Origin: Clostridiales bacterium | GTDB taxonomy: Bacteria > Bacillota > Clostridia > Oscillospirales > Acutalibacteraceae | Length of the DNA: 58,912 nucleotides | Direction: 5' to 3' | NCBI GenBank assembly: GCA_019415925.1 | Contig: DXYG01000007.1 | Coordinates: 1-58,912 of the forward strand | In this document: positions 35,162-44,204 of the stretch, in pieces | Numbering within the stretch: position 1 is the first letter of the stretch | Layout of the letters: every line of letters begins with the position of its first letter | Position numbers and translations under genes: made by a program | Notes under the pieces: generated by a model | Databases searched by the model: none | What the model saw: only the letters and a program-made list of their open reading frames with translations | What the model was told of the DNA's origin: nothing

Positions 35162-36478
35162 ATGGCGGAAGGAGATATTAGTGTTGTGCAGTTAGGTAAG
35201 ATAAAGAAATTTGATATTCTTTTATGGTTCACTGTATTGTACATTATAGTGTTTACTAAAATTACAATATTAGGATTCGGATTATTAGATATAGTTATTT
35301 TGATTCTATGGGGCATTACAATATATATAAATAATTTTAATTTAAAATTTTGCAAGAGCTATTTTTATTTGGCATACATAGCGATTACGCTGTTTGGTTA
35401 CTTCTTTCACGGAAATACGATAACGGGATTCTTTAAGGCTCTTGAGCTTATTCTGGTTTTGTTGATGATTCCACGGTCAGTAGATACAGAAGATAAATAT
35501 TGGCGTTTGATTGACGCTATCCTTTTTGTGGGTGGAATCCTTGCTGTACTCGGAATTATTGAAACAATTACCGGAATAAATGTATTCGAGATAATCGCCG
35601 GTGTTGAGACGAGCAGTGCGTCTAATATTTATCGGTTTGGTTTGCGGCGAAGCCAAGGCTTTTGTAATAATTTCATAAATTACGGAGCATTTTTGGGTAT
35701 GATGTCTTGTCTTGCATTATATAGAATCACAAATCAGAACAAGACCAAAAAATCTAAAACCATAATTATATACGTGTTACTGATACTTAATATGCTTTCT
35801 ACACTATCAAGGGGAGTAATTCTTTTTTTTGGTATTATTCAGTTAATCTTGTGGTTGAAAGCCGGCGTTTTGAAACGAATAGATATAGTAATCAAAGTAT
35901 TTGTAACAGCTGTTTTTATTGGTATAATTTTGCAGTTATTAGGAGTACCGGTCATAGATGCAATAAATAATATATACTATATGATTGCCGTTATATTTGA
36001 TTCAAGTTACGAAGCAAGTCTTTTAGATTCATTCGGGTCTAATGCAGGAGCAATAGGTAATCGTCTGGATTTATTTGGATGGATATATGACGCAGTAAAG
36101 GATAATTTGTTTTTTGGAATGGGTTATTCCTCAAGATTTTCAGTACTTCTGAATGGCGGTTTCTATAAAACTTCGATAGAAAATACTTATTTGGCTCAAC
36201 TGTATTATACAGGTATATTGGGCGTAATCGGTTTGCTGTTTTTTCTGTTCGGAAACATTAAAAAGGCGATTAGTGCAAAACGTAAATCAGCAAGTGAAGG
36301 CAAACTTAGTTATGAATCAATGTTTTTCTGGCTTTCAATTGCTTATATGCTGGCGATGTTTACTTTCAAAGTTCAATCGGATTTTAGATTGTACTATATC
36401 CTTGCAGGTCTTTTATATTCCAGAAATATATTTTTGGATAAAGATAAGCGTCTCCAAAACGTACATATTCCATCATAA
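35162..36478 (+). CDS. wzy: Polysaccharide polymerase (Wzy/O-antigen ligase type)
   Basis: A 438-aa membrane protein with about 11 hydrophobic helices and a larger external loop near residues 260-330 (FGSNAGAIGNRLDLFGW). The topology and STLSRGVILFFG segment fit the Wzy_C/O-antigen ligase superfamily. It should polymerise the repeat unit outside the membrane. The ATG at 35162 has no ribosome site; AAGGAG within its first codons suggests that GTG at 35186 may be the true start. Confidence 0.85.
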   Translation: MAEGDISVVQLGKIKKFDILLWFTVLYIIVFTKITILGFGLLDIVILILWGITIYINNFNLKFCKSYFYLAYIAITLFGYFFHGNTITGFFKALELILVLLMIPRSVDTEDKYWRLIDAILFVGGILAVLGIIETITGINVFEIIAGVETSSASNIYRFGLRRSQGFCNNFINYGAFLGMMSCLALYRITNQNKTKKSKTIIIYVLLILNMLSTLSRGVILFFGIIQLILWLKAGVLKRIDIVIKVFVTAVFIGIILQLLGVPVIDAINNIYYMIAVIFDSSYEASLLDSFGSNAGAIGNRLDLFGWIYDAVKDNLFFGMGYSSRFSVLLNGGFYKTSIENTYLAQLYYTGILGVIGLLFFLFGNIKKAISAKRKSASEGKLSYESMFFWLSIAYMLAMFTFKVQSDFRLYYILAGLLYSRNIFLDKDKRLQNVHIPS

Positions 36479-36511
36479 ATTATGACAGTAAGGAAAATGG
36501 AGGAAGTCAAA

Positions 36512-37690
36512 ATGGCAAAATCAAAAAAGATAGGTTTGATGGGCTTATCATATATCTCCGGAAATAAAGGATGTGTTGCATTAGCATACAGCTTTTTAGA
36601 AGTATTACATTCTCTTGCAAATTCAAGGAATGAGAAGTATGATGTGTATGTTTTCGCAAACAGTATGTCAAAGAAAATGCTTCCGAAAATCGAATATGAT
36701 ACCATGCGGTATCATATCGCACCCATCACTTTTCCAAAACCGTTTAAATTTATGGAAGACCGTATGATTAAAAAATGTGATGTCATTTTTGATTTTACAG
36801 CCGGAGACAGCTTTACAGATATATATGGTATGGAGCGTTTTAATGAGCGTACGGCATTGAAAGAAAAGGTAATTAACCTTAATGTTCCTTTGGTTCTGGG
36901 CAGTCAGACATACGGTCCGTTCAATTCGGAAGAGTCAAAAAAAAGAGCTGCGGAAGTAATGAAAAAAGCGGCGTCAGTTTTTTCAAGAGACGAACTTTCC
37001 GACAGCATTGTACTTGAATTATCAGGCAGAGAGGCGATTCGGACAACAGACATTGCCTTTATGCTGCCGTATCATAAAGAAAAAAAAGAACATCAGAAGA
37101 AAAAAATCGGTATTAATCCATCCGGTCTGCTATGGAGCGGCGGATATACTAAGGACAATCAGTTTTCACTGACCGTAGATTACCGCAGATACCTGACAGA
37201 GTTGATTCAGAAGCTGGTTGATTCCGGAGAATGGGAAATCCATCTTATTCAGCATGTATTTACCCAAAATCCAAAGATTGTTGACAATGATGCTATTCCC
37301 TGCAAGGAACTCAAAAAACAGTTTCCTAGTGTGATAGTGACGCCGACATTTGATTTACCAATGGACATTAAGTCGTACATATCCTCTATGGACTTATTTA
37401 TCGGAGCAAGAATGCATGCAACTATCGGTGCATTCTCTTCCGGTACAGCAGTCATCCCGTTTTCTTACAGTCGAAAATTTGAAGGTCTGTACAAGCAGTT
37501 TAATTATGATTATATTATTTCAGGCAGAGAATTTTCAACGGAAGAAGCCTTAACAAAAACACTTGACTGGGTGGCTCAATATAAGCTACTGGAAGAAAAA
37601 GTGCAGAACTGTTCTAAGCAGATTGAACAGCTGAATAAGTTGTTGATATCAGAAACAAGCAAATGCTTGGATGAAATATGGGGAAAATAA
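36512..37690 (+). CDS. Polysaccharide pyruvyl transferase family protein
   Basis: The protein is 392 aa from the ATG at 36512, which has GGAGG eight bases upstream (an earlier in-frame ATG at 36482 does not). N-terminal GLMGLSYISGNKGCVALAYS and C-terminal FIGARMHATIGAFSSGTAVIPFSYSRKF are typical of the CsaB/WcaK family. Relatives transfer pyruvate ketals or act as glycosyltransferases. It overlaps the next ORF's open frame and is 1 bp from its chosen start. Confidence 0.88.
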   Translation: MAKSKKIGLMGLSYISGNKGCVALAYSFLEVLHSLANSRNEKYDVYVFANSMSKKMLPKIEYDTMRYHIAPITFPKPFKFMEDRMIKKCDVIFDFTAGDSFTDIYGMERFNERTALKEKVINLNVPLVLGSQTYGPFNSEESKKRAAEVMKKAASVFSRDELSDSIVLELSGREAIRTTDIAFMLPYHKEKKEHQKKKIGINPSGLLWSGGYTKDNQFSLTVDYRRYLTELIQKLVDSGEWEIHLIQHVFTQNPKIVDNDAIPCKELKKQFPSVIVTPTFDLPMDIKSYISSMDLFIGARMHATIGAFSSGTAVIPFSYSRKFEGLYKQFNYDYIISGREFSTEEALTKTLDWVAQYKLLEEKVQNCSKQIEQLNKLLISETSKCLDEIWGK

Positions 37691-37691
37691 T

Positions 37692-38885
37692 ATGAAAAAG
37701 AGCAAGGTGTTGTGTGAGGAATATTGTACCGGGTGCGGTTTATGCCATTCCTTGTATGAAGTTCCTATGTATATGAATGATGACGGCTTTTTAATGCCGC
37801 AGATTGCTGACGATGATGACATAACAATGCATAAACTGGAAAAGCTTTGTCCCGTGTTTGGTCATCAATGTGCAGATATGGATTCCAGCCATCTATGGGG
37901 ACGCAGAACATGTGTTTATACTGCATATTCCAACGATAAAGCCGTGAGGTATCACGCTTCTTCAGGCGGTATCCTCACACAGCTCTGCTGTTATTTGCTC
38001 GAAAACAGCATGATAGACGGCATTATTCATATCGGTAAGGATTTTGATGACCCGATTGGTAGTAAAGTTTACTGCAGCAGGACATCGCAGGAAGTCAAAG
38101 ACCATTGCGGCTCCAGATATATGTCTTCATCTCCGCTTTATGATATCAAAGCACTTCTTAAGACAGGAGAAAAATATGCATTGGTCGGAAAACCCTGTGA
38201 TATTGTGGCTGTAAGGAATTGGATGCGCCTGGAGCCTGAAATTGATCAGAAAATTGTGTACTTGTTTTCATTTTTTTGTGCGGGAGCTCCCAGCCGAAAT
38301 GTAAATAAAAAACTGCTTGAAAAAATGAAGTGTGACTATGAGCAGTGTACAGATCTGAACTACCGTGGCAACGGATGGCCGGGGTATGCAACTGCAACGG
38401 ATATAAACGGTCATAAGTACACTATGAAGTATCAAGATGCATGGGGTAAAACCCTTGGCAGAGATATTCGCAAGATGTGCCGTTTTTGTCTTGACGGCAT
38501 TGGGGAAATGGCGGACATTTCCTGCGGCGATCTATGGTATATGAACGAAAATAAACTTCCGACCTTTGATGAGAGAGAAGGAAGAAATATTGTTTTTTGC
38601 AGGACAGAAAAGGGAAAGGCTCTTTTTGAGCGTATCATTCAGAGCGGTGAGGTCTGTATTGAAGATTATCCGGATTGTGAAGCAGATCTGCAATTCGTTC
38701 AGAAGCATCAATATTTCAAAAAGGCTACCATGCAGGCAAGTATAAGTGCGATGCGGTTGTTAAGAAAGCCTACTCCGTTGTACGACAGAAAACTTATGAA
38801 GAAGTTTTCTGCCAATGCTGATGCAAAGAACAGGTATGACAAATTCAAAGGAACCGTCAAGAGAATCTTACAGAGAACGATTTAA
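37692..38885 (+). CDS. Coenzyme F420 hydrogenase/dehydrogenase beta-subunit family protein
   Basis: The protein is 397 aa from the ATG at 37692 (TATGGGG upstream). An N-terminal cluster CEEYCTGCGLCH is iron-sulfur-like, then the FrhB N- and C-domains (YHASSGGILTQL, YALVGKPCDIVAVRNW, ADISCGDLWYM). In polysaccharide clusters this family is regularly paired with pyruvyl transferase proteins, as here, but its reaction there is unknown. It probably does not use F420. Confidence 0.88.
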   Translation: MKKSKVLCEEYCTGCGLCHSLYEVPMYMNDDGFLMPQIADDDDITMHKLEKLCPVFGHQCADMDSSHLWGRRTCVYTAYSNDKAVRYHASSGGILTQLCCYLLENSMIDGIIHIGKDFDDPIGSKVYCSRTSQEVKDHCGSRYMSSSPLYDIKALLKTGEKYALVGKPCDIVAVRNWMRLEPEIDQKIVYLFSFFCAGAPSRNVNKKLLEKMKCDYEQCTDLNYRGNGWPGYATATDINGHKYTMKYQDAWGKTLGRDIRKMCRFCLDGIGEMADISCGDLWYMNENKLPTFDEREGRNIVFCRTEKGKALFERIIQSGEVCIEDYPDCEADLQFVQKHQYFKKATMQASISAMRLLRKPTPLYDRKLMKKFSANADAKNRYDKFKGTVKRILQRTI

Positions 38886-38960
38886 AATTTAACAAATGAT
38901 AATTAGATGTCAGAATGAAAGCAATTGGATTCTGCACCGTAAGATCTATGAAAGGAAAAT

Positions 38961-39647
38961 ATGATGAAACTACTGCATAAGCTGTTATCTATACCGAAAA
39001 CACTCTATTTTAATTTCTATTATTTCCCGTTCTCTAAGGCAATCAGGTTTCCAATGGTCGTATCTCACTCTTGTAAAGTAAGAAATATGGGCAAGAGAGG
39101 CTCCGTGAAACTATCGCAGGTATCAAGAGGAATTGTACAGATTGGTATTCATGACGGAAGTTTTTGCATGGGAAATGAAAAGAAATGTTTCTGGGATATT
39201 CAGGAAAATGCTCAGTTGGAATTTCAGGGAAGATGCTTGATAAGCCGTGGGTGCAGAATTACCGTATGCAAAAACGCAAAATTAAGCTTCGGTAAAAATT
39301 TTTATGCTAACGCAGGATTTATTGTTTCTGCTGCAAAAGATATTCGTTTCGGAGATGACTGTCTGCTCGGTTGGAATTGCTGTGTGATCGACGGCGACGG
39401 TCATCAGATCATTTCAACAGAAGACGGTTCTCTTTTGAATTCTCCGAAGGCAGTCGAGATTGGAAATCATGTATGGCTGTCATCAAACAGTACAATACTG
39501 AAAGGCAGCAGGATAGGCTCGGCTTCAATTGTCGCAGCCAATGCTTGTGTATCAGGAAAATTTGACGAACAGAATGTTTTGATTGGGGGTCTTCCGGCGA
39601 AGGTCATAAAAAGGAATGTGAACTGGGATCATAACGCACCAAATTAA
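38961..39647 (+). CDS. Left-handed beta-helix acyltransferase
   Basis: The protein is 228 aa. The C-terminal half has hexapeptide repeats and the WbbJ/LbetaH pattern: NAGFIVSAAKDIRFGDDCLLGWNCCVIDGDGH, then VEIGNHVWLSSNSTILKGSRIGSASIVAANACV. It probably O-acetylates a polymer sugar from acetyl-CoA in the cytoplasm. Two ATGs lie in tandem (38961, 38964) after AAAGG. Confidence 0.88.
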   Translation: MMKLLHKLLSIPKTLYFNFYYFPFSKAIRFPMVVSHSCKVRNMGKRGSVKLSQVSRGIVQIGIHDGSFCMGNEKKCFWDIQENAQLEFQGRCLISRGCRITVCKNAKLSFGKNFYANAGFIVSAAKDIRFGDDCLLGWNCCVIDGDGHQIISTEDGSLLNSPKAVEIGNHVWLSSNSTILKGSRIGSASIVAANACVSGKFDEQNVLIGGLPAKVIKRNVNWDHNAPN

Positions 39648-39675
39648 TGATTACAAATGAGGTTTGATTGGGAAA

Positions 39676-41115
39676 ATGGGGAAAATAAAGCACTTTGTAG
39701 AAAAATTTAATTCCATGTCACCTGTTGCAAAGTCGTCGTTTGCACTGATATTTGCAAAGTTCTTCCAAAAGGGAATGAGCATGATCAGCGGACCGATCTT
39801 TACAAGAATAATGCCGCAAGGGGAATATGGAATCGTGTCAACATTTACATCGTGGCAAAGTGTGTTGTATATTATTGCAACACTGAATATGTCGCAGGGT
39901 GTGTTCAACAACGGCATGATTGACTTCAAAAAAGATCGGGATAATTTTACATTTTCTTTAATGTGTTTGGCAAACGTCTGCACACTATTAGTAACAGGCG
40001 TATATATGCTGGCTTATCAGTGGACAAGTGCAATTATAGATCTGCCCACTATCCTGATGGTGGTTATGCTGCTGTATTGCTTATTCACACCTGCGTATAA
40101 TTTCTGGATGGCACGACAACGATTTGAGTACAAATATAAAGTGATTACCTTTATAATGATAGTATCCTCAATTTTAGCAACAGGATTTGCAATTGTTGCT
40201 GTGTTGTTCGTTCAGGATGGTGAAAAGGCAATTGCAAAGATAGTGGCAACGGAGTCGGTATCAATTGCTATCGGCATTGCTATGCATATCTTTGCTTTTA
40301 TCAAAGCAAAAGGCAGAATTAATTTTTCTTATTGGAAATATGCGTTAAAATTTAATTTGCCTTTGATACTCCATTACTTATCCATGTATGTCCTTTCAAG
40401 CTCTGACCGTATTATGATTTCAAAACTGGTAGGAACAGAACAGACAGCAATTTATAATGTTGCATACACTGTTGCTTCTATTATGCTTATCTTCTGGAAT
40501 TCTGTGGATGCAGCGTATGCTCCTTGGATATATCAGCATATGGATGAGAAGAATACAGAGCCTATAAAGAAACGAGGCAATCAGGTACTGATTCTTTTTG
40601 GCGCAGTCACAATATTCTGCTCCTTGTTTGCACCTGAAATCATCAGGATTCTTGCACCGACGAGTTATTATGAGGGAATTTATGTTGTTCCTGCCGTAGC
40701 TACAGGCGTGTTCTTTACAGCATGCTACACGCTCTATATGAGAATTGAACTGTTTTTGAAAAAGACGAAATCCATTACAGTGGCAACCGTAATTACGGCA
40801 CTGCTGAATATTGTGCTGAATTATATTTTTATTCCTATTTATGGTTTTGTCGCAGCCGGATATACAACATTAGTATGTTATGCTTTATTGGCATTATTCC
40901 ATGGCTTCAATTTAAAGAGAATGGGATATGGTAATGTCTATGACAATAAAAAAGTTATAACAATTTCACTTCTGGTCATAATATTCTCTTTGTGTGTTAT
41001 TTATTTATATAATTTTTTTGTGATTCGTTATTGTTTAATTGCCATTTTGCTAATCGTTGGGTATATAAAAAGAAAGGTAATCATCAAATTGGTTAAGGGA
41101 GAAAAGAAAAGATAG
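39676..41115 (+). CDS. wzx: Wzx-type polysaccharide flippase
   Basis: The protein is about 479 aa with roughly 12-14 membrane helices in the MATE/MOP pattern. It begins SFALIFAKFFQKGMSMISGPIFTRIMPQGEYG, typical of Wzx/RfbX. It flips the lipid-linked repeat unit for Wzy. The start is uncertain: ATG at 39676 or TTG at 39664. It is the last gene of the operon, ended by the hairpin at 41277. Confidence 0.9.
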   Translation: MGKIKHFVEKFNSMSPVAKSSFALIFAKFFQKGMSMISGPIFTRIMPQGEYGIVSTFTSWQSVLYIIATLNMSQGVFNNGMIDFKKDRDNFTFSLMCLANVCTLLVTGVYMLAYQWTSAIIDLPTILMVVMLLYCLFTPAYNFWMARQRFEYKYKVITFIMIVSSILATGFAIVAVLFVQDGEKAIAKIVATESVSIAIGIAMHIFAFIKAKGRINFSYWKYALKFNLPLILHYLSMYVLSSSDRIMISKLVGTEQTAIYNVAYTVASIMLIFWNSVDAAYAPWIYQHMDEKNTEPIKKRGNQVLILFGAVTIFCSLFAPEIIRILAPTSYYEGIYVVPAVATGVFFTACYTLYMRIELFLKKTKSITVATVITALLNIVLNYIFIPIYGFVAAGYTTLVCYALLALFHGFNLKRMGYGNVYDNKKVITISLLVIIFSLCVIYLYNFFVIRYCLIAILLIVGYIKRKVIIKLVKGEKKR

Positions 41116-41244
41116 TTTTTTGCAGACGTTAGGTGTCCATTGCCTTGATATGTATTTTTAGTTGTAATAAAATATCAGCATATCCCGTTCAGAATAAATC
41201 CGACAGATTGAAGTTTTTTAAACAAGTGAAATTGAACAATGAAT

Positions 41245-41312
41245 ATATTGCAGAAACATTTCTGCAATATAAAAATAAAATCCTTACAGATTGCCGGTCT
41301 GTAAGGATTTTT
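41245..41312. terminator. Hairpin pair ending the polysaccharide operon
   Basis: A 12-bp stem ATATTGCAGAAA/TTTCTGCAATAT (about 41245-41270), then a strong terminator AAAATCCTTACAGA/TCTGTAAGGATTTT (41277-41290, 41298-41311) ending in T residues. The second one has A and T tails on its two sides and can serve both the wzx side and the minus-strand tail genes. The rest of 41116-41416 shows no convincing gene. Confidence 0.85.
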
Positions 41313-41416
41313 CATACTTTTTATGCCCTTTCGGATACTATGTTTATCCATAATAAGGTCTTGTGCCGTTTCTGTTCCAGCCATTATAGTAATCGTTCTT
41401 ACCTATGCTGACATAT

Positions 41417-41530
41417 TTAATCCTCAATTTCATTATTCAGAATAACCTGCACCAGCGCCCTGATTCTTTCGGGCACATCATTAATAGTTTTCAGTCCTTT
41501 TCGGATTAAGTCTGCATATACTTTTGCCAT
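41417..41530 (-). CDS. Small phage protein, CD1375-like
   Basis: A 37-aa ORF, MAKVYADLIRKGLKTINDVP and on to NNEIED. It resembles the short CD1375-type proteins (MAKVYANLIRKG start) found after tail-fibre genes in clostridial phages. Its ATG directly follows the stop of the preceding gene (ATGATGTAAATGG), with GAAGGGATG upstream, so coupling is likely. It is the last gene of the tail cassette. Confidence 0.75.
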   Translation of the reverse strand: MAKVYADLIRKGLKTINDVPERIRALVQVILNNEIED

Positions 41531-41791
41531 TTACATCATCCCTTCGTAAAGCTCACATAACGCAAGCTGAGTGTCGGTTATCTGAGCCTCAAACGTTGAG
41601 TTTCGCTCATCAAGCAGCTTTATGTATTCGTCCTTTGTGTATCTCACCTGCTGAAATTCATACTCGGTATGAATTTCATCTTCTGACTGCACCTCAATTT
41701 CTTTGATGTCGCTGTTCACCCACACCGAATATTCATCAATTTCAACCTCATCAGGCTTTATCGTGCTTCTTACAATTCCGTAATCAATCAT
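41531..41791 (-). CDS. Phage tail-associated hypothetical protein
   Basis: The protein is 86 aa from the ATG at 41791 (AAGGAGTG eight bases upstream; an in-frame GTG at 41800 lies in that site). It is acidic, with YTKDEYIKLLDERNSTFEAQITDTQLALCELYEGMM as a helical C-terminus. Similar short coiled proteins follow tail-fibre genes in siphophages. It sits 12 bp downstream of the baseplate gene and abuts the CD1375-like gene. Function unknown. Confidence 0.7.
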   Translation of the reverse strand: MIDYGIVRSTIKPDEVEIDEYSVWVNSDIKEIEVQSEDEIHTEYEFQQVRYTKDEYIKLLDERNSTFEAQITDTQLALCELYEGMM

Positions 41792-41803
41792 TATAATCAC
41801 TCC

Positions 41804-43696
41804 TTATACTTTTGCTGTCGGTACATATATCAAACGACCGCCGATATACCGGATATAACCGCCGACACCGCTGTTACAGCTCCAACAGAATCCGCCTGCA
41901 TAATCGTTGCGAAGCCAATAATCGCCGAACAGAGCATTTCTGTAACCGTTCAGGTTTGTGGCAACATAGCAACAATCACCAACCGGTAAAGCAGATGTTC
42001 CACCGATTTCAGACGGTATCAGCAGCCAATTATAATTCTCGCCGCCGTAACCCATTGCTTTGGTGTAACCGCTTGTATTCGGTACGGTGAATCCGACAGG
42101 CTTATAGTTATCGGTGCTTTTAGTTTCGGAAAAATTGAAATCATCGGCAATATAGGGTTGTCCGCCTGACATTGTGCCGTTACCCCATATATTGATGCCG
42201 TTGATATGCTTAAAGATATTACCCCAAGGATTTTCCATTCCTCTATATGACACTGCAAGCTTTCCATGTTCTGTATAAGCTGTTTGAGTACCTCCGATTT
42301 CATTGACAGTTTCTGATGCCTGACCTGTACCATTGCCAAGTTCAGCGGTCGAACCCGTAAGACTGGAACAGTTGTAAGCCGTATCGTCAGTAATAGATAC
42401 TACACCCTGACCGACAGCAGTCTGTGTGTTCATCGTTCCAAGCTCAATCATCATTAACAGCTGGTTTGCCGAAGTAGCCTTTATAGTTTCAAGATGCCAG
42501 CCTGAATTTCTGTTCTGCGCCATCAATTCAAGATTTGATTTTGTTAATTTTTTATACAATCCCGAAATCGGCTTGACGCCTGCTACCGAGCAGAGCAAAT
42601 CACCTGTTTCAATGGCAGTATCTGTGTTTGTTCCGTCATTTACATATTCAGCGGCTGAAACATCATACATACTGCCCTCATAAGCTGAATACAAGATGTA
42701 GTCAATCTCGTTGCCGTTTTTGTCATAAAATGCAGGGTGAAGCTTAAAACCTGACTTTGGTGTTGCACTGATGTAAAAGTTTGTCTTGCGCTGGTGATAG
42801 CCTATGCCTCCTGCAATCGGCTCTAATTTCAGTGGTACAACCTTGTAATAGAATTTCGGCTGATATACCATAACCTGACCGTTTGAGCCGTCATCGGCAA
42901 AGCCTTCATCGCCGTAATATGCGGTGATTGCTCCGTCATCTGAAACATTACAGCGTTTTCTGCCGCCGTACATTGCGAATTGGTCAAAGTCCGAGCCTGC
43001 CGAGAGTCCGACTGCTCCTGCAAGACGTGTGAATATCTTGTTTTCAAAATCGACCTGCAAGCCGAGGATATCGCTGTCGGTGTAGCCGATATAGGCTTTG
43101 ATGTCCTCGACCTCGTTTGATAAGTCAGCACCGTCCTTACCATCGGCACCTACCACAACGCCGAGATTAGCAACAGTATTGTCGGAATAAGTCAGGACAA
43201 GCTCGCCGCTTGCGTTGATTTCAGAATTTGTTATTCCGATTCCGTCTGTCCCGTTAAATTCTCCGTTTTCTGCCTTCGCAAGCAGTTCCCTGACCTCGGC
43301 AAGCGTTTTATCAAAAACAGTAAATTCGTCTGTGCTTGCGATTTCAGCCTTTACGGGAGCAGGCAGGATGTCAAAATCAATGCCGTAAAATCGTATGTTG
43401 CCGCTTTCAAATTGACATTCGATAATTCCCTTAAGTAAGCCTGCGCAGGCTGTCATTTGTAAGGTAGGTGTAATTATCACCTTGTTATCGGCAATTTCGC
43501 ACTCGTTTCCGATTAATGTTCCGTCAGCCTTTGTACCGTAGTAAGCCGCTGATTTACAGTCGGAAAGATTAACAGGATTTTCCTTGCTGTCATACAATTC
43601 AAATGCAAAGCTTCCGACATTGTATTCGTACTGCGTGATTTTTTCACGCTTATAATTATCGCAAAAACTATGTATTGATATTTTCTTTAGTATCAT
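41804..43696 (-). CDS. Phage baseplate upper protein / tail fibre (BppU N-terminus)
   Basis: The protein is 630 aa. Residues about 1-130 match the BppU-type N-terminal domain (QYEYNVGSFAFELYDSKENPVNLSDC, then GIIECQFESGNIRFYGIDF). A short coiled stretch and a GADGKDGAD collagen-like turn follow. The long receptor-binding part ends in a Gly/Tyr/Trp/Asn-rich region, FGDYWLRNDYAGGFCWS then YIRYIGGRLIYVPTAKV, like C-type-lectin-fold tips of tail fibres. GAAAGGAG precedes the ATG. No other morphogenesis genes are present, so it is an orphan tail cassette at the right end of the element. The 24-bp palindrome at 43771-43794 may be its operator. Confidence 0.82.
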   Translation of the reverse strand: MILKKISIHSFCDNYKREKITQYEYNVGSFAFELYDSKENPVNLSDCKSAAYYGTKADGTLIGNECEIADNKVIITPTLQMTACAGLLKGIIECQFESGNIRFYGIDFDILPAPVKAEIASTDEFTVFDKTLAEVRELLAKAENGEFNGTDGIGITNSEINASGELVLTYSDNTVANLGVVVGADGKDGADLSNEVEDIKAYIGYTDSDILGLQVDFENKIFTRLAGAVGLSAGSDFDQFAMYGGRKRCNVSDDGAITAYYGDEGFADDGSNGQVMVYQPKFYYKVVPLKLEPIAGGIGYHQRKTNFYISATPKSGFKLHPAFYDKNGNEIDYILYSAYEGSMYDVSAAEYVNDGTNTDTAIETGDLLCSVAGVKPISGLYKKLTKSNLELMAQNRNSGWHLETIKATSANQLLMMIELGTMNTQTAVGQGVVSITDDTAYNCSSLTGSTAELGNGTGQASETVNEIGGTQTAYTEHGKLAVSYRGMENPWGNIFKHINGINIWGNGTMSGGQPYIADDFNFSETKSTDNYKPVGFTVPNTSGYTKAMGYGGENYNWLLIPSEIGGTSALPVGDCCYVATNLNGYRNALFGDYWLRNDYAGGFCWSCNSGVGGYIRYIGGRLIYVPTAKV

Positions 43697-44204
43697 ATTT
43701 TTTTCTCCTTTCTTTCGCGATATGAGGAATTGATATAACCGTTCCTCACTTATAGAAATAAAAACGGAAAAAATTGCATAATTATATGCAATTTAAGGAG
43801 AAAAAGTTTTTAATGTTACTACATATAAAAGCATAAAATTAATAAAAATAATCCCTCCTGCAAAAGCAAGAGGGAAAGTTGTTCGTTATATTGTAATATT
43901 ATTATCGTGTAAAGCCAAGGGATACCTTGAAATTTTTTTCGGATTTATGCAAATGGTGACAAAGATGAATGTATAGATAACATAAATCCTTTTGGTTACA
44001 GACCGTTTTCAATAGAAGAATTTGTTGCAGAATTGAGCGAAAATAATTTTATGTTTATACTAATGGATTCGTATTTCAAATGGGGATTAAAGAAATTGAG
44101 AAATATGAAAAAACAAAACACTGTTCAAATAATAAAATAGTTTAAAATAGGTCGGCTAATCGATTAACGGTCAGCCGACCTTTTGTACAACATATTTGTA
44201 TGTA
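43697..44204. other. Gap between tail cassette and spoVT: palindrome, terminator, gene fragment
   Basis: TGAGGAA/TTCCTCA pairs at 43723-43748. A perfect palindrome AAATTGCATA-ATTA-TATGCAATTT occupies 43771-43794. CCCTCCTGC/GCAAGAGGG (43853-43874), with an A-rich left flank, is a minus-strand terminator. 43931-44140 is a 69-codon open frame on the plus strand without a start, containing NPFGYRPFSIEEFVAELSEN. It looks like the C-terminal fragment of a small gene; I do not know its family. Confidence 0.6.
44149..44184. terminator. Hairpin terminator beside attR
   Basis: Perfect 9-bp stem AGGTCGGCT/AGCCGACCT (44149-44157, 44173-44181), T-run on the plus side and A-rich on the other. On the minus strand it lies 20 bp past the stop of the truncated spoVT. 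In the circular element it would lie just past the native stop of the recombinase, which supports the idea that 44205-44280 is really the recombinase 3' end. Confidence 0.85.

Noticed and set aside
41133..41411. 92-codon plus-strand ORF after wzx
   Set aside because: It spans the operon terminator hairpins and shows no family pattern.
41345..41426. Minus-strand 26-codon frame reading YVSIGKNDYYNGWNRNG after the CD1375-like gene
   Set aside because: Asn codons suggested a template repeat of a diversity-generating retroelement, but it does not match the fibre gene's end and no reverse transcriptase is in the window.
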